64,000 nucleotides of DNA from Nannochloris sp. 'desiccata' (lineage: Eukaryota; Chlorophyta; Trebouxiophyceae; Chlorellales; Chlorellaceae). The position numbers and the translations under genes are program-made. Position 1 is the stretch's first letter. Each line of letters opens with the position of its first letter. Shown piece after piece: positions 1-10,357 of the stretch. A model generated the notes under the pieces. The model was given only the letters and a program-made list of their open reading frames with translations, was not told the DNA's origin and searched no databases. Location of the stretch: positions 930,001 through 994,000 of the forward strand of contig JAGTXX020000012.1 of NCBI GenBank assembly GCA_019044685.2. Reading direction: 5' to 3'.

Positions 1-112
1 ATACTTCCTTGTTAAATATTTTGAACAACCTCGACCGAGCGGGTGTGCCCTTGCCAGCTCTCTTCACGCCTCTTTTATTGCTCCATAAATTTGATCTAAA
101 GTAGTCGTCACG

Positions 113-1080
113 ATGACCGACCCTCTCTTCCCAGTGATGACCAACTTTTATATCGGATCATTTCAGACTGCCATCAGCGAAGCGTCCCATCTCACTGGGC
201 TGTCTGAAGAGCAGAAATTGCAACGCGAAATCTTTACACAGCGAGCTTACCTCGAGATTGGATCTTATGACGTGCGTAAAATTTACAAATGAGTTCAGGT
301 TGATGATTGATTTACCGGAGGTTAGCCATGTTCAATACTTAGTCTCCTTTTTACATTAATTTGCAGTTGGTGCTCACTGAAATTGCAGACGACGCTCCTC
401 TCGCTCTGCGCGCTGTCAAAACCCTCGCAGCCTACTTAAAATCCCCCCAATCACAAGCCGCTTCAGCGTTACAGCAGGCGGAAGCTTGGGCAGAGGACCC
501 CAACTGCGCCTCCAATTCCACAGTGCTCTTGATCGCCGGTATGCTCCTTGCTCTTGAAGGCAACCTTGAAGCTGCTCTCAAGGTTTGCCACGCCGGTCTT
601 AGCTTAGAAATGATGGCTTTAAGCGTCCAAATTTGCCTTAGAATGGACCGCCCAGATGCAGCAGAAAAAGTACAGCGTGCCATGTCCGCCATTGACGATG
701 ACGCTCCACTTACACAGCTCGCTGCAGCTTGGGTAGCCCTTCACCAAGGTGGCACTAAAGTTCAGGAAGCATATTATATATATCAGGAGCTTGGAGATAA
801 GTTTGTGTGGACTGTACGTCTCCACAATGGTCTTGCTGTATGCCAAATGAGGATGGGTCGGTGGGAGGATGCTGAAGCTGAGCTGCTGCAGGCGTTTGAA
901 AAGAACGCCAAAGATGCAGATACTCTTGCTAATTTGATCACTGTCAGCGTGCATTTGGGTAAGCCTGCGTCTAGATATATCACTTTGCTTAAAGGCGCTG
1001 CACCAAGTCATGCTATTTTGGCAAGATCAGATGCAGCCGAGGAAGCATTTGAAAAAGCAATGGCCAGCGTGTCTGCTTAG
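113..1080 (+). CDS. COPE: Coatomer subunit epsilon (epsilon-COP)
   Basis: Epsilon-COP is the TPR subunit of the COPI coat. It pairs with alpha-COP on Golgi-derived vesicles that carry cargo back to the ER. Two exons, 113-271 and 367-1080, are separated by a 95-nt GT-AG intron in phase 0; together they give 290 aa, the usual length of the family. The first exon holds the conserved start of the family (NFYIGSFQ near residue 11). The second carries TPR-like helices, including the stretch AYYIYQELGDK and the NGLAVCQMRMGRWEDAE region that match animal and plant epsilon-COP along the whole length. The start at 113 is the first ATG in frame and sits at the expected distance from the conserved core. 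The gene is convergent with the sterol dehydrogenase. No odd residues were noticed. Confidence 0.93.
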
Positions 1081-1317
1081 AAATTAAGGGAAATTTTTTA
1101 GAGTGTTCCGTATACATTGTTGAATCTATTCTTTCTCTACTTTGGCATTCTTGTGAATTATAATAGCCACATATAATAAATCTTCTTACAAGAGAGGGAT
1201 ATAAAAACAGAAGTAGCGACAAAGCAGCAGGGGAAGCCAATAATAAAGTATCAAATCAAATCACACGACGGACTTTATTACCTCGATATTTCTGTACAAA
1301 TACACAAAAAACACCCA

Positions 1318-2463
1318 CTACTTTTTCTTTTTAAAGCTTGCATCTGCTTTTAAATGTGCAAAATGCTTCAAAGTTCGCTTCAACGCTTCATCCATACTGA
1401 CAGCAGGGCAATACCCCAGATCTTGCTTGGCTCTGGCACAACTGAACGTACGATTTGAAGACGCAACAATAATACGGAAGGGTGTAAAATCAGTTTCCAA
1501 GCGTTTAATAGGGCTTAAAAGGGGAATTATCATGTACTGCATAATGTAGGCAATGAACAAAATAACACCAACGGGAAGGTGAATACGAGGACGACCATAG
1601 CCTAATCCATCACATAGATCACCCATAAAGCCCCAAAATGGCCTTGGATCATCATTTGTAACGAAATATGCGTTTCCAGCAGCTTTGGAACCGACTCCTT
1701 TGGCTATCAGCACATCAGCGGCAGCCAAGTGTGCTGCTGCCACGTTTCCAGCATAAGTCCAGTCCATCATGTTTTTACCGTCGCCTAGAATATATTTCAT
1801 CTTTCCAGCGCGTGCTTTCTCCACAGTGGTAGGCACAGTGAGTAAATCATACTCACCAAAAATTCCAGAAGGTCGAAGAGCACAAGTTGCTACACCGCCT
1901 TTGCCATTAGCTTCCAAGACCACTTTTTCACCTTCAATTTTGGTCACAGTGTAGAAATCCAAAGGTTTTGCAGCATAGGCGGTTTCTTTCTCGTCAGCTA
2001 AAAACAGATCTTTGCCATCAAACACCACAGAAGCAGACGAGGTATAGACCAAAGACGGCACTTTACATTTCACGCACGCATCAACTACATTACGTGTACC
2101 ATCGACATTGACACCTTGCATAAGAGCGTGGTTGTATGCGTTGGCACCAGTAGGCGAGGCGGTGGCTACGTGGAATACTATAGAACAGCCAGAGCAGGCG
2201 GTGATAACATCTTCAAACTTGCACAGGTCACCTTCTACAAACTCAACATTGGGGGTGAAAGTGCCCGCAGCAGGGGCACGGATGTCAAAGACACGGACAG
2301 TATATTTACCATTGGCAAGAAGCTGTTCGACAATATGACGGCCGAGGAAGCCACTGCCACCAGTCACCAGGGCGAGGTGCTTGCCGCCATCGCTGGTGGT
2401 TGCTGTGCTAGAGACTGGCAATCTATCGGCCGGAGGAACAGAAGCCCCGCGTGTCGTTACCAT
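1318..2463 (-). CDS. ERG26: Sterol-4-alpha-carboxylate 3-dehydrogenase (3-beta-HSD family)
   Basis: This NAD(P)-dependent short-chain dehydrogenase of the 3-beta-HSD family most likely acts in sterol C4-demethylation. It is one exon of 381 aa when started at the ATG at 2461-2463. The Rossmann motif TGGSGFLG lies near residue 34, and the catalytic YxxxK is visible as YTVTK. A hydrophobic segment near residue 290 would anchor it to the membrane, and the last four residues are KKKK, which fits the KKxx ER-retrieval signal. The open frame runs further upstream to 2538, but that stretch is the last exon of PET100 in another frame. The start at 2463 has A at -3 and G at +4, a strong context. Its ATG is only 25 bp after the PET100 stop, so it probably shares that transcript. 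Confidence 0.85.
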   Translation of the reverse strand: MVTTRGASVPPADRLPVSSTATTSDGGKHLALVTGGSGFLGRHIVEQLLANGKYTVRVFDIRAPAAGTFTPNVEFVEGDLCKFEDVITACSGCSIVFHVATASPTGANAYNHALMQGVNVDGTRNVVDACVKCKVPSLVYTSSASVVFDGKDLFLADEKETAYAAKPLDFYTVTKIEGEKVVLEANGKGGVATCALRPSGIFGEYDLLTVPTTVEKARAGKMKYILGDGKNMMDWTYAGNVAAAHLAAADVLIAKGVGSKAAGNAYFVTNDDPRPFWGFMGDLCDGLGYGRPRIHLPVGVILFIAYIMQYMIIPLLSPIKRLETDFTPFRIIVASSNRTFSCARAKQDLGYCPAVSMDEALKRTLKHFAHLKADASFKKKK

Positions 2464-2488
2464 TATACTAATTTGTTGATAAGTAAAT

Positions 2489-2912
2489 CTACTTGCGTTG
2501 CTGCTTTTCCTTTTGCAAGATATCTTGCAGCTCTTCAAAATTTGGCGGGCGGGTACCTTCAGGAGGATACCTCACGTATGCACGCTGTAAAGGCAGTTTA
2601 GAGGGAGTGTAGATGATTTTAATTGATATATGATCATCTCGGGCGTGCGATGGTATTCCAACTAATCGACGAGAACAGGCAAACAACAGCCCAACATGTG
2701 CAGAATCAAACTCACATTTTGAATAATTGCTTGAAGGTTGTCAGGTCTGAAAACTACAAAGGCGGTAAGGCCGATGGGGATCCCGAGGTAGAGTGCAAAC
2801 TTAAAAGCCTGCAGGGAAGGGATAATAACTCAGTGTGCTGAAAAGCTTAAGACAAATTCAACTGAACTGGAAATGGTTCAAACCTCACTTCTAAACTCTT
2901 AGAGCGGCTCAT
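2489..2912 (-). CDS. PET100: PET100-like cytochrome c oxidase assembly protein
   Basis: Three small exons on the minus strand, 2912-2889, 2808-2716 and 2584-2489, join cleanly with phase 0 and GT-AG borders into a 70-aa protein. PET100 proteins are inner-membrane chaperones needed to assemble complex IV, and are about 70-110 aa. The match is by layout and residues recalled from the family: a short basic start ending SLEAFKFALYLGIPI (human has a very similar KLEIF..IYLTFPV), one membrane helix (residues 12-29), then YPPEG and a charged helical tail ending in KQQRK. There is no internal methionine. The start context is weak (C at -3). It lies divergently from the next gene at 3111 and directly upstream of ERG26. 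The exons are too short for a simple ORF search. Confidence 0.72.
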
Positions 2913-3110
2913 CCGCTTTGCTATGAATTTCAATTGCCCAAATGAATTTTGATCAATCGAGAAAGGAAGCTCTCTATTCGTCAAGTAGCACTGAGATGAC
3001 GCTTGGCTCTGTTTCTTTCAAGAAACAAGGAAACTTGATTTTGAACCGAACTTTACTCACTAAACCCCACCTAGCACTTCAAAACCAAATTAACCAAAAC
3101 TCCGAAAAAC

Positions 3111-4188
3111 ATGGGTTTTGGCACTGTGATTCAGCCAACTTTGGGCCCTCCTCAACCGGCTTATTCCCCTCCGCCGCCAGTTTTGGCAGCAACAGAACCC
3201 AACGCTCAGCCATCACAACCTCAGGGATTTGACGACTACTATGATGATCCTAATTATCCTCGGCGTATTCCAATGGTACGAAAACCATGTATTTTAAATT
3301 TCCAAATGTACTTCGATCAAAGTTTGCGATCGAAACTGGTATTTCTCATTTGATAACATTAGTTTCATTCTACACATTTTATAGGGCGTATTTCTTGCGG
3401 ATAAAATCATCAACGGCACTGTAGGATCTTTAACTGTGGATTTAAAACGTCCCATGGTTCCCCGCTTCGCGGGCCGGACATCTTTATTCACTTATAACCG
3501 CAGCCAGCAACAACAGCAAATTGAACAAGCCCGTGCATCTCAAGGCTATGGACAAGGACGCCAATCAAGAACCAATTTCCGTACAAGAGGTCGTATGCCT
3601 CGCCAAGCTCAAGAACAACGACAGCAATTTATCGACTACTCCAACATCCCCGACCTCGCCTTTGGCAATACAGGAGCTCGAGTAAAGATAATGCGCCACA
3701 TACAGTTCGGCAAACAGCACACGTATACAAAACATGGTCACACGTTCACCGCCCCAATGTTTTCTATAGGCATGGGAGGTGATTTTGAGTTTGATACCGC
3801 GGAATTCCGGCCTCTTTTAAGAATGAAAATTCGCGACTTGGCTTCTTTACAAGTTCTCCCGTACCCTGCTATTAAATTCCAGCGTCGTATGCAGTTGGGA
3901 ACCTCTGGATTTGGCGTCCGTTTATCGTATGAATGCCCTTTGGAGATGCTTAATCGATTTTATGCACCTCCTGCTCGATTGTTGATAACCATGGACGACA
4001 TGGTCGACACCGGGCTTCGATTAACACAAAGTGGAGTGGAATTTAACGCAAATAAATGGTTGCTGAATGGTAATGCCAGAATCAAAGCAGCTGGTTTGTT
4101 ACGGCTGCCTTCAGAGCTGCCCATTGATGAAGAGCAGATGTTGTTAAGGTTTGAAGCAAAGCGTCTTGGGTTTAAGACGAGGTGGTAG
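3111..4188 (+). CDS. Beta-strand-rich protein of unknown function
   Basis: Two exons, 3111-3275 and 3385-4188, form 322 aa with a phase-0 GT-AG intron of 109 nt. The N-terminus is Pro-rich (PPQP, PPPP) and a Gln/Arg-rich stretch follows near residues 80-120. The C-terminal 170 residues alternate polar and hydrophobic amino acids in short strands with many Arg and Gly residues, for example FEFDTAEFRPLLRMKIR. That pattern is compatible with a membrane beta-barrel or a lipid-binding beta-sheet. No signal peptide is visible. I do not recognise a named family, though similar proteins in green plants and algae seem likely. It shares a 198-bp intergenic region with the divergent PET100 gene. Confidence 0.7.
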
Positions 4189-4447
4189 CTTATGAAGCAG
4201 GGGTATAAGGTAGCTTTAATGCAGTTCAGTAGTGTTTAAGTGTCGCTAGATGGACACCGTACGTTACAAAATTGGTGATTTACGTGAATTTTAAATCTTC
4301 AAGTTGCAAAATTTGGAAAGGAACTCGACAAACTCTTCACAAAGAACAAAAAGAAAAGCTGACGAGCAAAGCACAGCATGGTAAATTCCTCTCCCTCAAA
4401 ATATCAGTTTAAGAAAATTTTAAATTATGTAACTCTCGGTGTGCATA

Positions 4448-5245
4448 CTAAAACGGTCTTGGGCATACGAGGCCTACCAGTATCCCTAAAACAGCTCCGC
4501 ACAACACCTGTCGAGGCGTATGTCCCAACACTTCTTTCAATTTCCTCTCACTGACTGGATGCCCTTCCAACAGGTCCTCAACCACAGCATTCAATACTTC
4601 TGCCTGTAAACCCGCATGCCTTCTCACCCCCATCGCATCATACATAACAATCACGCTAAAACACGTACACATCGCGAACAAAGGTGACCCTAAACCTTGC
4701 TGTAAAGCCACTGCTGTCGTCACAGCGGAGCATAATGCAGAGTGAGAAGAAGGCATACCACCTGAATCTACAAAGGCCATGAAACTGAATATTCCAGTTT
4801 TATACCATTTTGTGAATATTTTGAGGAACTGAGCTAAAAACCAGCCGCAAAAGCCCGTCATGAAGACATAATTACCGCCAAGTTGTTCCCAAGCGGTAGG
4901 AGGGATCAAGGCCACAGGAGCGGCACCTAAGAGAAGAGGAAGGGTACGTCTTCCAGTTGCCAAGAAGCGTTCTAAATTGCTCGCTCCTTGTACGATGTTG
5001 GCAGCTCGGCGAGCTTTGCTGGCTACGACACGCTGCAGCACGGCCTCTAAGCGAGGAGTGGCGGCTATTTGATCACTTCCACTGCCAGATGGAAGTGATG
5101 TGCTAGGAGCTTGACCATCTGCAGCAGGCAACGCAGCGCAAACTAAATATCTAGAATATAATTGTGCTAAGCTAACGGAAGCTGGGCGCCTAAGTGCAGC
5201 CGCAGCAGGCGCTGAGCACTGGCCAAATGTTAGGGATCGATTCAT
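4448..5245 (-). CDS. DUF212 (divergent PAP2-related) plastid membrane protein
   Basis: The protein belongs to the DUF212 family of membrane proteins annotated as acid phosphatase/vanadium haloperoxidase-related. The diagnostic DSGGMPSSHSAL motif is intact, followed by membrane helices, a VMYDAMGVRRHAG motif and a C-terminal helix ending near GLVCP. The N-terminal 60 residues are rich in Ser, Ala and Arg with few acids, as in a chloroplast transit peptide. I chose the ATG at 5243-5245 (starts MNRSLTF), giving 265 aa. The frame also has an ATG at 5290 that would add 15 residues, which fit a transit peptide less well. Whether it is a phosphatase is not known; plant members are only loosely characterised. 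Confidence 0.82.
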   Translation of the reverse strand: MNRSLTFGQCSAPAAAALRRPASVSLAQLYSRYLVCAALPAADGQAPSTSLPSGSGSDQIAATPRLEAVLQRVVASKARRAANIVQGASNLERFLATGRRTLPLLLGAAPVALIPPTAWEQLGGNYVFMTGFCGWFLAQFLKIFTKWYKTGIFSFMAFVDSGGMPSSHSALCSAVTTAVALQQGLGSPLFAMCTCFSVIVMYDAMGVRRHAGLQAEVLNAVVEDLLEGHPVSERKLKEVLGHTPRQVLCGAVLGILVGLVCPRPF

Positions 5246-5487
5246 ATTTTGTGATGTTTTGAGCCAAAAGATTGCGTTGCACTCTGACAATTATACCCGC
5301 TCGATCGAACTGTATGATAGGAACTTAAATAACGCTCGAAAGCAGTTATCTGTGCATGGAATAAAGCGTTCATCGATGAAAATCCAACTTGATTGAATAT
5401 TTCCACCTCCTTTACCCGAGCATTTTTTTGATTTAGAAGCAAATTAAGAGCTACCTCACCTCACATTATACTTTCAGCATTACTAAA

Positions 5488-6120
5488 ATGCCCGCAGGAA
5501 CGATGACACTTGTAGCTGGGCCTTTGGTCTGTAGCCCTGCAGTTGGCATTGGTGCCACCACTGCTGCTAGACGCCCCAGTGCTCTTGCTTTTCAACGTAA
5601 ATCCCTGATCGGCAGCAGAACATTACTCTGCAGAGCGGAGAGCGAGGACCAGCAGCCTTCCACATCACAGCAGGTATGATCTTACTCTGCTCACATTGGT
5701 GCCGACAAAGCGGAACTGATCCAAACTTCAAAAGCTATACTAATTTTTCTATTCTTCATCAATTTCTTACAGGAAAACAAACCAGCAGCTCCTGAAGCAG
5801 ATGATGACATACCTATCTGGGTCCGTCGTGAACGTGAAAGAGAATTAATGGCAAAAGAAGGCCCCGGTGATTTGCCCTTTGGTGTCTATTTAGTAGGCTC
5901 TGCTATTGTAGCCATCGCAGCGATTGGTTCTATTTTTGAATATACCGCCAAGAACCCTATTTTTGATATTATTGAAGCCGATTCTCCATTGTATGCTCCT
6001 ATTTTGGGTCTTTTTGCTATTACTGGGTTGCCGACGGCGGGTTATTTATTTTATAAATCTGTTGACGCTGCGAATAAAGAGGCTGAAAGGATGGATAAGA
6101 TTGACGGATATAAGAAATAA
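5488..6120 (+). CDS. Conserved plastid two-helix membrane protein
   Basis: Two exons, 5488-5673 and 5773-6120, encode 177 aa (phase-0 GT-AG intron, 99 nt). Residues 1 to about 50 look like a chloroplast transit peptide (Ala, Ser, Arg, Thr; TAARRPSALAF). The mature part has an acidic spacer, the basic segment VRRERERE, then two membrane helices: LVGSAIVAIAAIGSIFEY and APILGLFAITGLPTAGYLF. The loop between them is short, and a Lys/Glu-rich tail ends the protein. This arrangement resembles small thylakoid or envelope proteins conserved in plants and algae. I do not know a function and give no name. Confidence 0.78.
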
Positions 6121-6297
6121 AGTAATTTTGAAAATAGATTTGATGGAATTAATGATTTTGTTCTTACAGTTTGATTATAAGTACAGTGTACGAGGTGTAA
6201 CGAAAAGCCATGATGATGAACGGAAAAGAAAATGGAGATTCTCAAAAAGTGAAGGCAACGTTAACTTTTTTAACTCCATTTTAAATGGTCTGCGTGT

Positions 6298-7327
6298 TCA
6301 AGTTCCAGAATTCGGTTCTGAAGATACGTTTTTCCTAGTCCTCTTCGCTGGCATGGCTGGATTGCCCTCCCTCCTTTCAGCAGCAGCAGCAGCAGCAGCA
6401 GCATTTCTTTTATTTCCTGCTGGCTGCTGTTTCTTCTCTGCTGCTGCTCCAGGATCAAAAGTAAACTCTGAATCGTGCTTAGGCGCATCTTCTATTGCAT
6501 TCTCTGAATGTGGCGGTTGCACATCAACTTGATGCTCAGCACCATTACCGCCAGCTGACATTGGAGGATCCTCCATTCTTACTACCCCTGCTTCATTACT
6601 CCCCCCATTTTCATTCTCAGATCCATCATCTGCAGCAACTGCAGGCGGGGCTTCTGTCGAGCCATGTGACGGGGCGACAGGACCAGAAGGAGCACCACTA
6701 CCGCCACCCTCAGCTGGTGGTGATACTACCAGACGAGCACCGTCTGCTGCCATGTTGGGTGTTGTTAGTGGCTGGGAGGTTCTGCCTCCAGGTAGGTTGT
6801 CGAGTTTCCCATCATCAGATTTTCCATGAAGTTCTTTATCAAGGCCTTCTAATAATGCCAGCATTGTAGGGCTTCCTGTGGTGCCTGCGCCGCCACTAGC
6901 AGGAGCGGCAGCACCTGCTGCGATCAGGGCACCGACTCCAGAGCCACCGCTTGGGCGTAAAGCAGGACGTACTTTACGTGATGGTTTTTGCTTTTTGTCT
7001 GTACTAGGAGGGGCAGGCATGGGAGGAAGGGCGAGCGGCAGAGGACCAAAAGCTGCAGATTAAGAACACGGGGGTCGAGAGATGGATTGGCAAAAATGAG
7101 GAAATAAAAAATGGGAGGGGCGCATGCTTCAGGTACCTACAACCACGCGAAAATTTTGAATTAATATGGATATGCAAATGTAACTTACTCTGTTCAACAC
7201 TGCGCAACCCCGCGTCGAATCCAGCGACTGTAGATTTTAAAGCATTGATTTGAGAGAACACGCCAAACACGTGATACGCCAAAGCCTCAGCGCCTTGTTT
7301 GAGCTTTTCATCTTTTTCAGGGTCCAT
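6298..7327 (-). CDS. Ala/Pro-rich protein of unknown function
   Basis: Two exons, 7327-7189 and 7052-6298, join in phase 1 into 297 aa. The only ordered part is the first exon, a 46-residue amphipathic helix (starts MDPEKDEKLKQG, contains VFGVFSQINALKS). The rest is Ala-, Gly-, Pro- and Ser-rich, with a basic patch KKQKPSRKVRP and a C-terminal basic cluster PAKRTRKN that could act as nuclear signals. A run of alanines near the C-terminus is encoded by a CAG/CTG trinucleotide repeat at 6378-6402. The short helical head plus disordered tail is reminiscent of small transcription-complex subunits, but I cannot assign a family. Confidence 0.6.
6378..6402. repeat. CAG/CTG trinucleotide repeat in coding sequence
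   Basis: About eight CAG units on the plus strand. On the coding minus strand they read as consecutive Ala codons in the C-terminal part of the Ala/Pro-rich unknown protein. Confidence 0.9.
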
Positions 7328-7578
7328 TGATACAGAGAGAGGGCTTTTTGAAAATGAGTGGTCTGGTCAGAACATGATCACTTCATCAGCGGATTTCGAG
7401 ACAATTTTGAAGTCCAGCTCTTCTAATGACAACAATAGGGGCACTTAAACAATCACAATTGATTTATCATAATTTATAAAATGCAACAAACACGCTCAAA
7501 TGGACTTATTGTTTTTAAAAACATAAGAAACGGCGGTGTTTCACAAGCGTAAGTTATTATGCCCTCGTTCGCTGCCCC

Positions 7579-8364
7579 TCAGTGAATAGTAATGTTATCT
7601 AAATCTTCGTCTTCTATCCTTGCACCTTTGCTTCCATTCATGAAAAAATGGAAATGTGGGTCCTTCCAGCGCATTACTTTACCCAGAGCCATTCCAGGCG
7701 GAACCCGACTAGAATAAAAAGCCACAGTGTGGACATCGTTTCGATGATCTTTGCCTTCAAAAGAGTGCCTAAAAAAGGGGATGGGCTGTGAAAGAATTCT
7801 TAGCTCGAGAATCTTACTTTCAGCTATGTTTCCTTGCAAGGCCTCAAGCTCACGCCAGCTGGTGAGTTTTTCTTTCGGCACTGGAGCAGTGTCTTTGCTG
7901 GGCTGAGCAACGATACCATCTTGCTGCATTTTTGCTCTAGCTGCAGCTTTGCAGGGCCTTTTGTGAACCGGGAAATGCTCACTCTGGCACTTTTTTGAGC
8001 AATATTTTGCATCTTTGCATCTAGCGCACATGAGAAGCTTATCGCTTCTTGTTCCGCACTGAGCGCAACGTTGCTGACCGGGGTTGGTCGCTACAGCATC
8101 ATAAAGACGCTCGGACTCCTCGCTTCCTAAAATAACAGGCCCTCTACCACCTTCTGCAGCATGTTGTTGAGCCATAGCTCGATGCTCCGCTTCTTGTACC
8201 CTGTCCATAATGTCGTTAATGGTCTCGTGGTCCTCTTCCCCCAAGGCCATCGCGTTGCCCATGCGGTGATCACAGCAGCAGATATGGCACACCTCTCGAC
8301 GATGAGGACGGCATAGCATCCTTCCCTTAGAGTCAATGATATCGTTATCGTATGGATTTGCCAT
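7579..8364 (-). CDS. MYND zinc-finger protein
   Basis: Single-exon gene of 261 aa. A MYND-type zinc finger lies near residues 96-138: CAQC, then CARC, KYCSKKCQ, and the closing H-x3-C pair HKRPC. MYND fingers bind proline-rich partners and occur in chromatin and signalling proteins. A second small Cys/His cluster at the N-terminus (CRPHRREVCHICCCDH) may bind another metal ion. The C-terminal 90 residues contain a FFxxH-like aromatic/His segment (DPHFHFFMNG) without a domain I can name. There is no SET domain, so it is not a SMYD methyltransferase. The start at 8364 is the first ATG before the zinc-binding cluster. Confidence 0.85.
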   Translation of the reverse strand: MANPYDNDIIDSKGRMLCRPHRREVCHICCCDHRMGNAMALGEEDHETINDIMDRVQEAEHRAMAQQHAAEGGRGPVILGSEESERLYDAVATNPGQQRCAQCGTRSDKLLMCARCKDAKYCSKKCQSEHFPVHKRPCKAAARAKMQQDGIVAQPSKDTAPVPKEKLTSWRELEALQGNIAESKILELRILSQPIPFFRHSFEGKDHRNDVHTVAFYSSRVPPGMALGKVMRWKDPHFHFFMNGSKGARIEDEDLDNITIH

Positions 8365-8729
8365 GATAGAGTGAGCGCAGATTCCTCTTGAGGGAATAGT
8401 TCTTCAGAAATCTGATAATCTCAGATGCAAGTGAAGCCCTCAAATGCACCGATATCCGTTATTGTGGGGTGCTTGGGTTCTAGCACTCGTGAAAATATCA
8501 AATTGATGAATAATACATAAAGCTATGAGGATCTCAGAATCGTATCCCCAAGAGTTACATTACAGAAGTCCAACTTGAACTTTCCAAGCGGCAGCATCGC
8601 ACTAATTTAGCTCATTTACAAATAATATAAAATACAGTCTGCAAACATGGTGGAATCACTTGACACAGCGCACCGGATACCCTGCCTTTCATCATGAAAC
8701 TGTGGCCACTTTAATTAATCGACCACGCA
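8365..8729. other. Divergent intergenic region, MYND gene / LRR gene
   Basis: 365 bp between two divergent starts. An AT-rich element (ATAATATAAAAT) about 110 bp before the LRR start could be a TATA-like box. I see no RNA gene or further ORF. Confidence 0.5.
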
Positions 8730-10238
8730 ATGGAATTAACTCAAACTGAGAGCGAACAAGGAGGCTGGTATTTGTTGGCTGACTCCCCAGATGCTCTCCG
8801 TGCGGTAATTAATTTTTTAACCCACCGGGACAAGAAATCCTTTCGCGGCGTCTGCTCTGCAGCTCGCCTTGCTGTGGACTCCACCGTCGCCTCGCTGCAC
8901 CTAGAATTTGAGGAAGAAGAAGGAGAAGACGACTCGCCAGAATTCATTGAGGGACAACCTCTTTTCATCAACGAAGACGAGGAGGATGCGTACTATTTAG
9001 AACGTCTACACGAGAGCTCTGCCTCTAAAAACTTCCCTGGCAGTGGCGAGTGCTTTCCTGACGCCACAGCAGTTTGTATAGAAAACTGTGCTTTTTCCAA
9101 ACTTACGCTTCAATTACTCGATGGTGCCTCATCACGATGGCGCAACTTAGAATGCCTTCAGCTTAACAACTGTCGCTTTGGCAGGCGGGACCACACAGAA
9201 ACGCTTTTCGCTCTTGCCAGCCAAGTATGGCCTTGTTTGCACATCCTGGAGCTCTGCAATGGCGGTCTAACGAGCGTAGATCTAGCAAATTTAGCTAAAA
9301 TGCAAGCTAAGAATCTTACAGAGCTCGATTTAAGTGATAATAAGATTACGAGCTTGATGGAACTGGCAGATGCTTCCTGGCCGGTGTTAAATTCTTTTGT
9401 TCTTTGTAGAAACACAGCTCTGGAAATAAACACAGAGTCTTTGGCTCTAGTGATCAGTGTATTTCCTAAATTAGATGATCTAGATTTGTCAGGGGTACCG
9501 CTCGTTGCAAGGGAAGTGGCAGTGCTGAGTCAAGCTCAGTGGCCGTCGCTGACTTGGCTGACTCTTTCTTGTTGCGGGCTGAAGGATGCAGCCCTTGCAC
9601 CGCTCGCACCACCGGATTTTGAAACTGAAATAGAAGCATCAAATGAAGAGGATACAGGCTCCTTCAATTCATTAGAATATAAAATAGAGAAACTTCATCT
9701 TCGTGGCTTTAGTAACTTGGAAAGATTGGACTTGAGTGGAAATAATCTTCAAACCGCGGCAGGAATCAACTACTTGTGCTCTGCTGCTCCACATTTACCA
9801 AAATTAACTTCGTTAGATCTTTCTTCAAACGCCCAATTACGTGGAGATGCGTTGGCAGCTTTAGAACATTCATTTTGGCCTAGGTTAGAGACTTTTGAAG
9901 CGTCAAATATGGTTTTATCAACTCCTGCTATTGCTGGGCTGACGTCAGCCAGTCTCCCCCGGCTACGCTCTTTAATTCTACGGAATTCCATCATGTCATG
10001 GGCAGCAGTAGATCAGCTTGCAACGGGGCAGTGGAACCAGTTGAGGAAGCTGGATCTTGGGGGCTTGAATGGCGTTCATTTGAGAAGAGCAGGGCCAAGC
10101 TTGTCCACTGCAAGTTGGCCACGTTTAAAGACAATGATACTCAGGAAATCTCCAGTTAGGATCAAAACTATGAATAGGAAAGGGCTGCTATTGTTATTGG
10201 AAAACTGGCCAGACCTAAAAGTCCGCTGTGAAAGCTGA
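8730..10238 (+). CDS. Leucine-rich-repeat protein with F-box-like N-terminus
   Basis: Single exon, 502 aa. The body is a chain of LRR units of RNI-like spacing (LTELDLSDN, LDDLDLSG, LERLDLSGNNL, LTSLDLSSN, LRKLDLGG) that would form a curved protein-binding scaffold. The first 50 residues (LADSPDALRAVINFLTHRDKKSFRG) look like a degenerate F-box, so a role as an SCF ubiquitin-ligase substrate receptor is possible but unproven. An acidic stretch (FEEEEGEDD) follows. No signal peptide, membrane segment or kinase domain is present, so it is cytosolic or nuclear. The gene is convergent with the SBNO gene. Confidence 0.85.
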   Translation: MELTQTESEQGGWYLLADSPDALRAVINFLTHRDKKSFRGVCSAARLAVDSTVASLHLEFEEEEGEDDSPEFIEGQPLFINEDEEDAYYLERLHESSASKNFPGSGECFPDATAVCIENCAFSKLTLQLLDGASSRWRNLECLQLNNCRFGRRDHTETLFALASQVWPCLHILELCNGGLTSVDLANLAKMQAKNLTELDLSDNKITSLMELADASWPVLNSFVLCRNTALEINTESLALVISVFPKLDDLDLSGVPLVAREVAVLSQAQWPSLTWLTLSCCGLKDAALAPLAPPDFETEIEASNEEDTGSFNSLEYKIEKLHLRGFSNLERLDLSGNNLQTAAGINYLCSAAPHLPKLTSLDLSSNAQLRGDALAALEHSFWPRLETFEASNMVLSTPAIAGLTSASLPRLRSLILRNSIMSWAAVDQLATGQWNQLRKLDLGGLNGVHLRRAGPSLSTASWPRLKTMILRKSPVRIKTMNRKGLLLLLENWPDLKVRCES

Positions 10239-10357
10239 TATAATCAAAATTTAATAAATAAATTACCCCTTCTCTTTTTTGTTTTACAGAAAATTAAGCA
10301 AATTACGCACACCATTATTAAAAAAGATACGTCTACTTTTTTACTCAAATATTTTTT

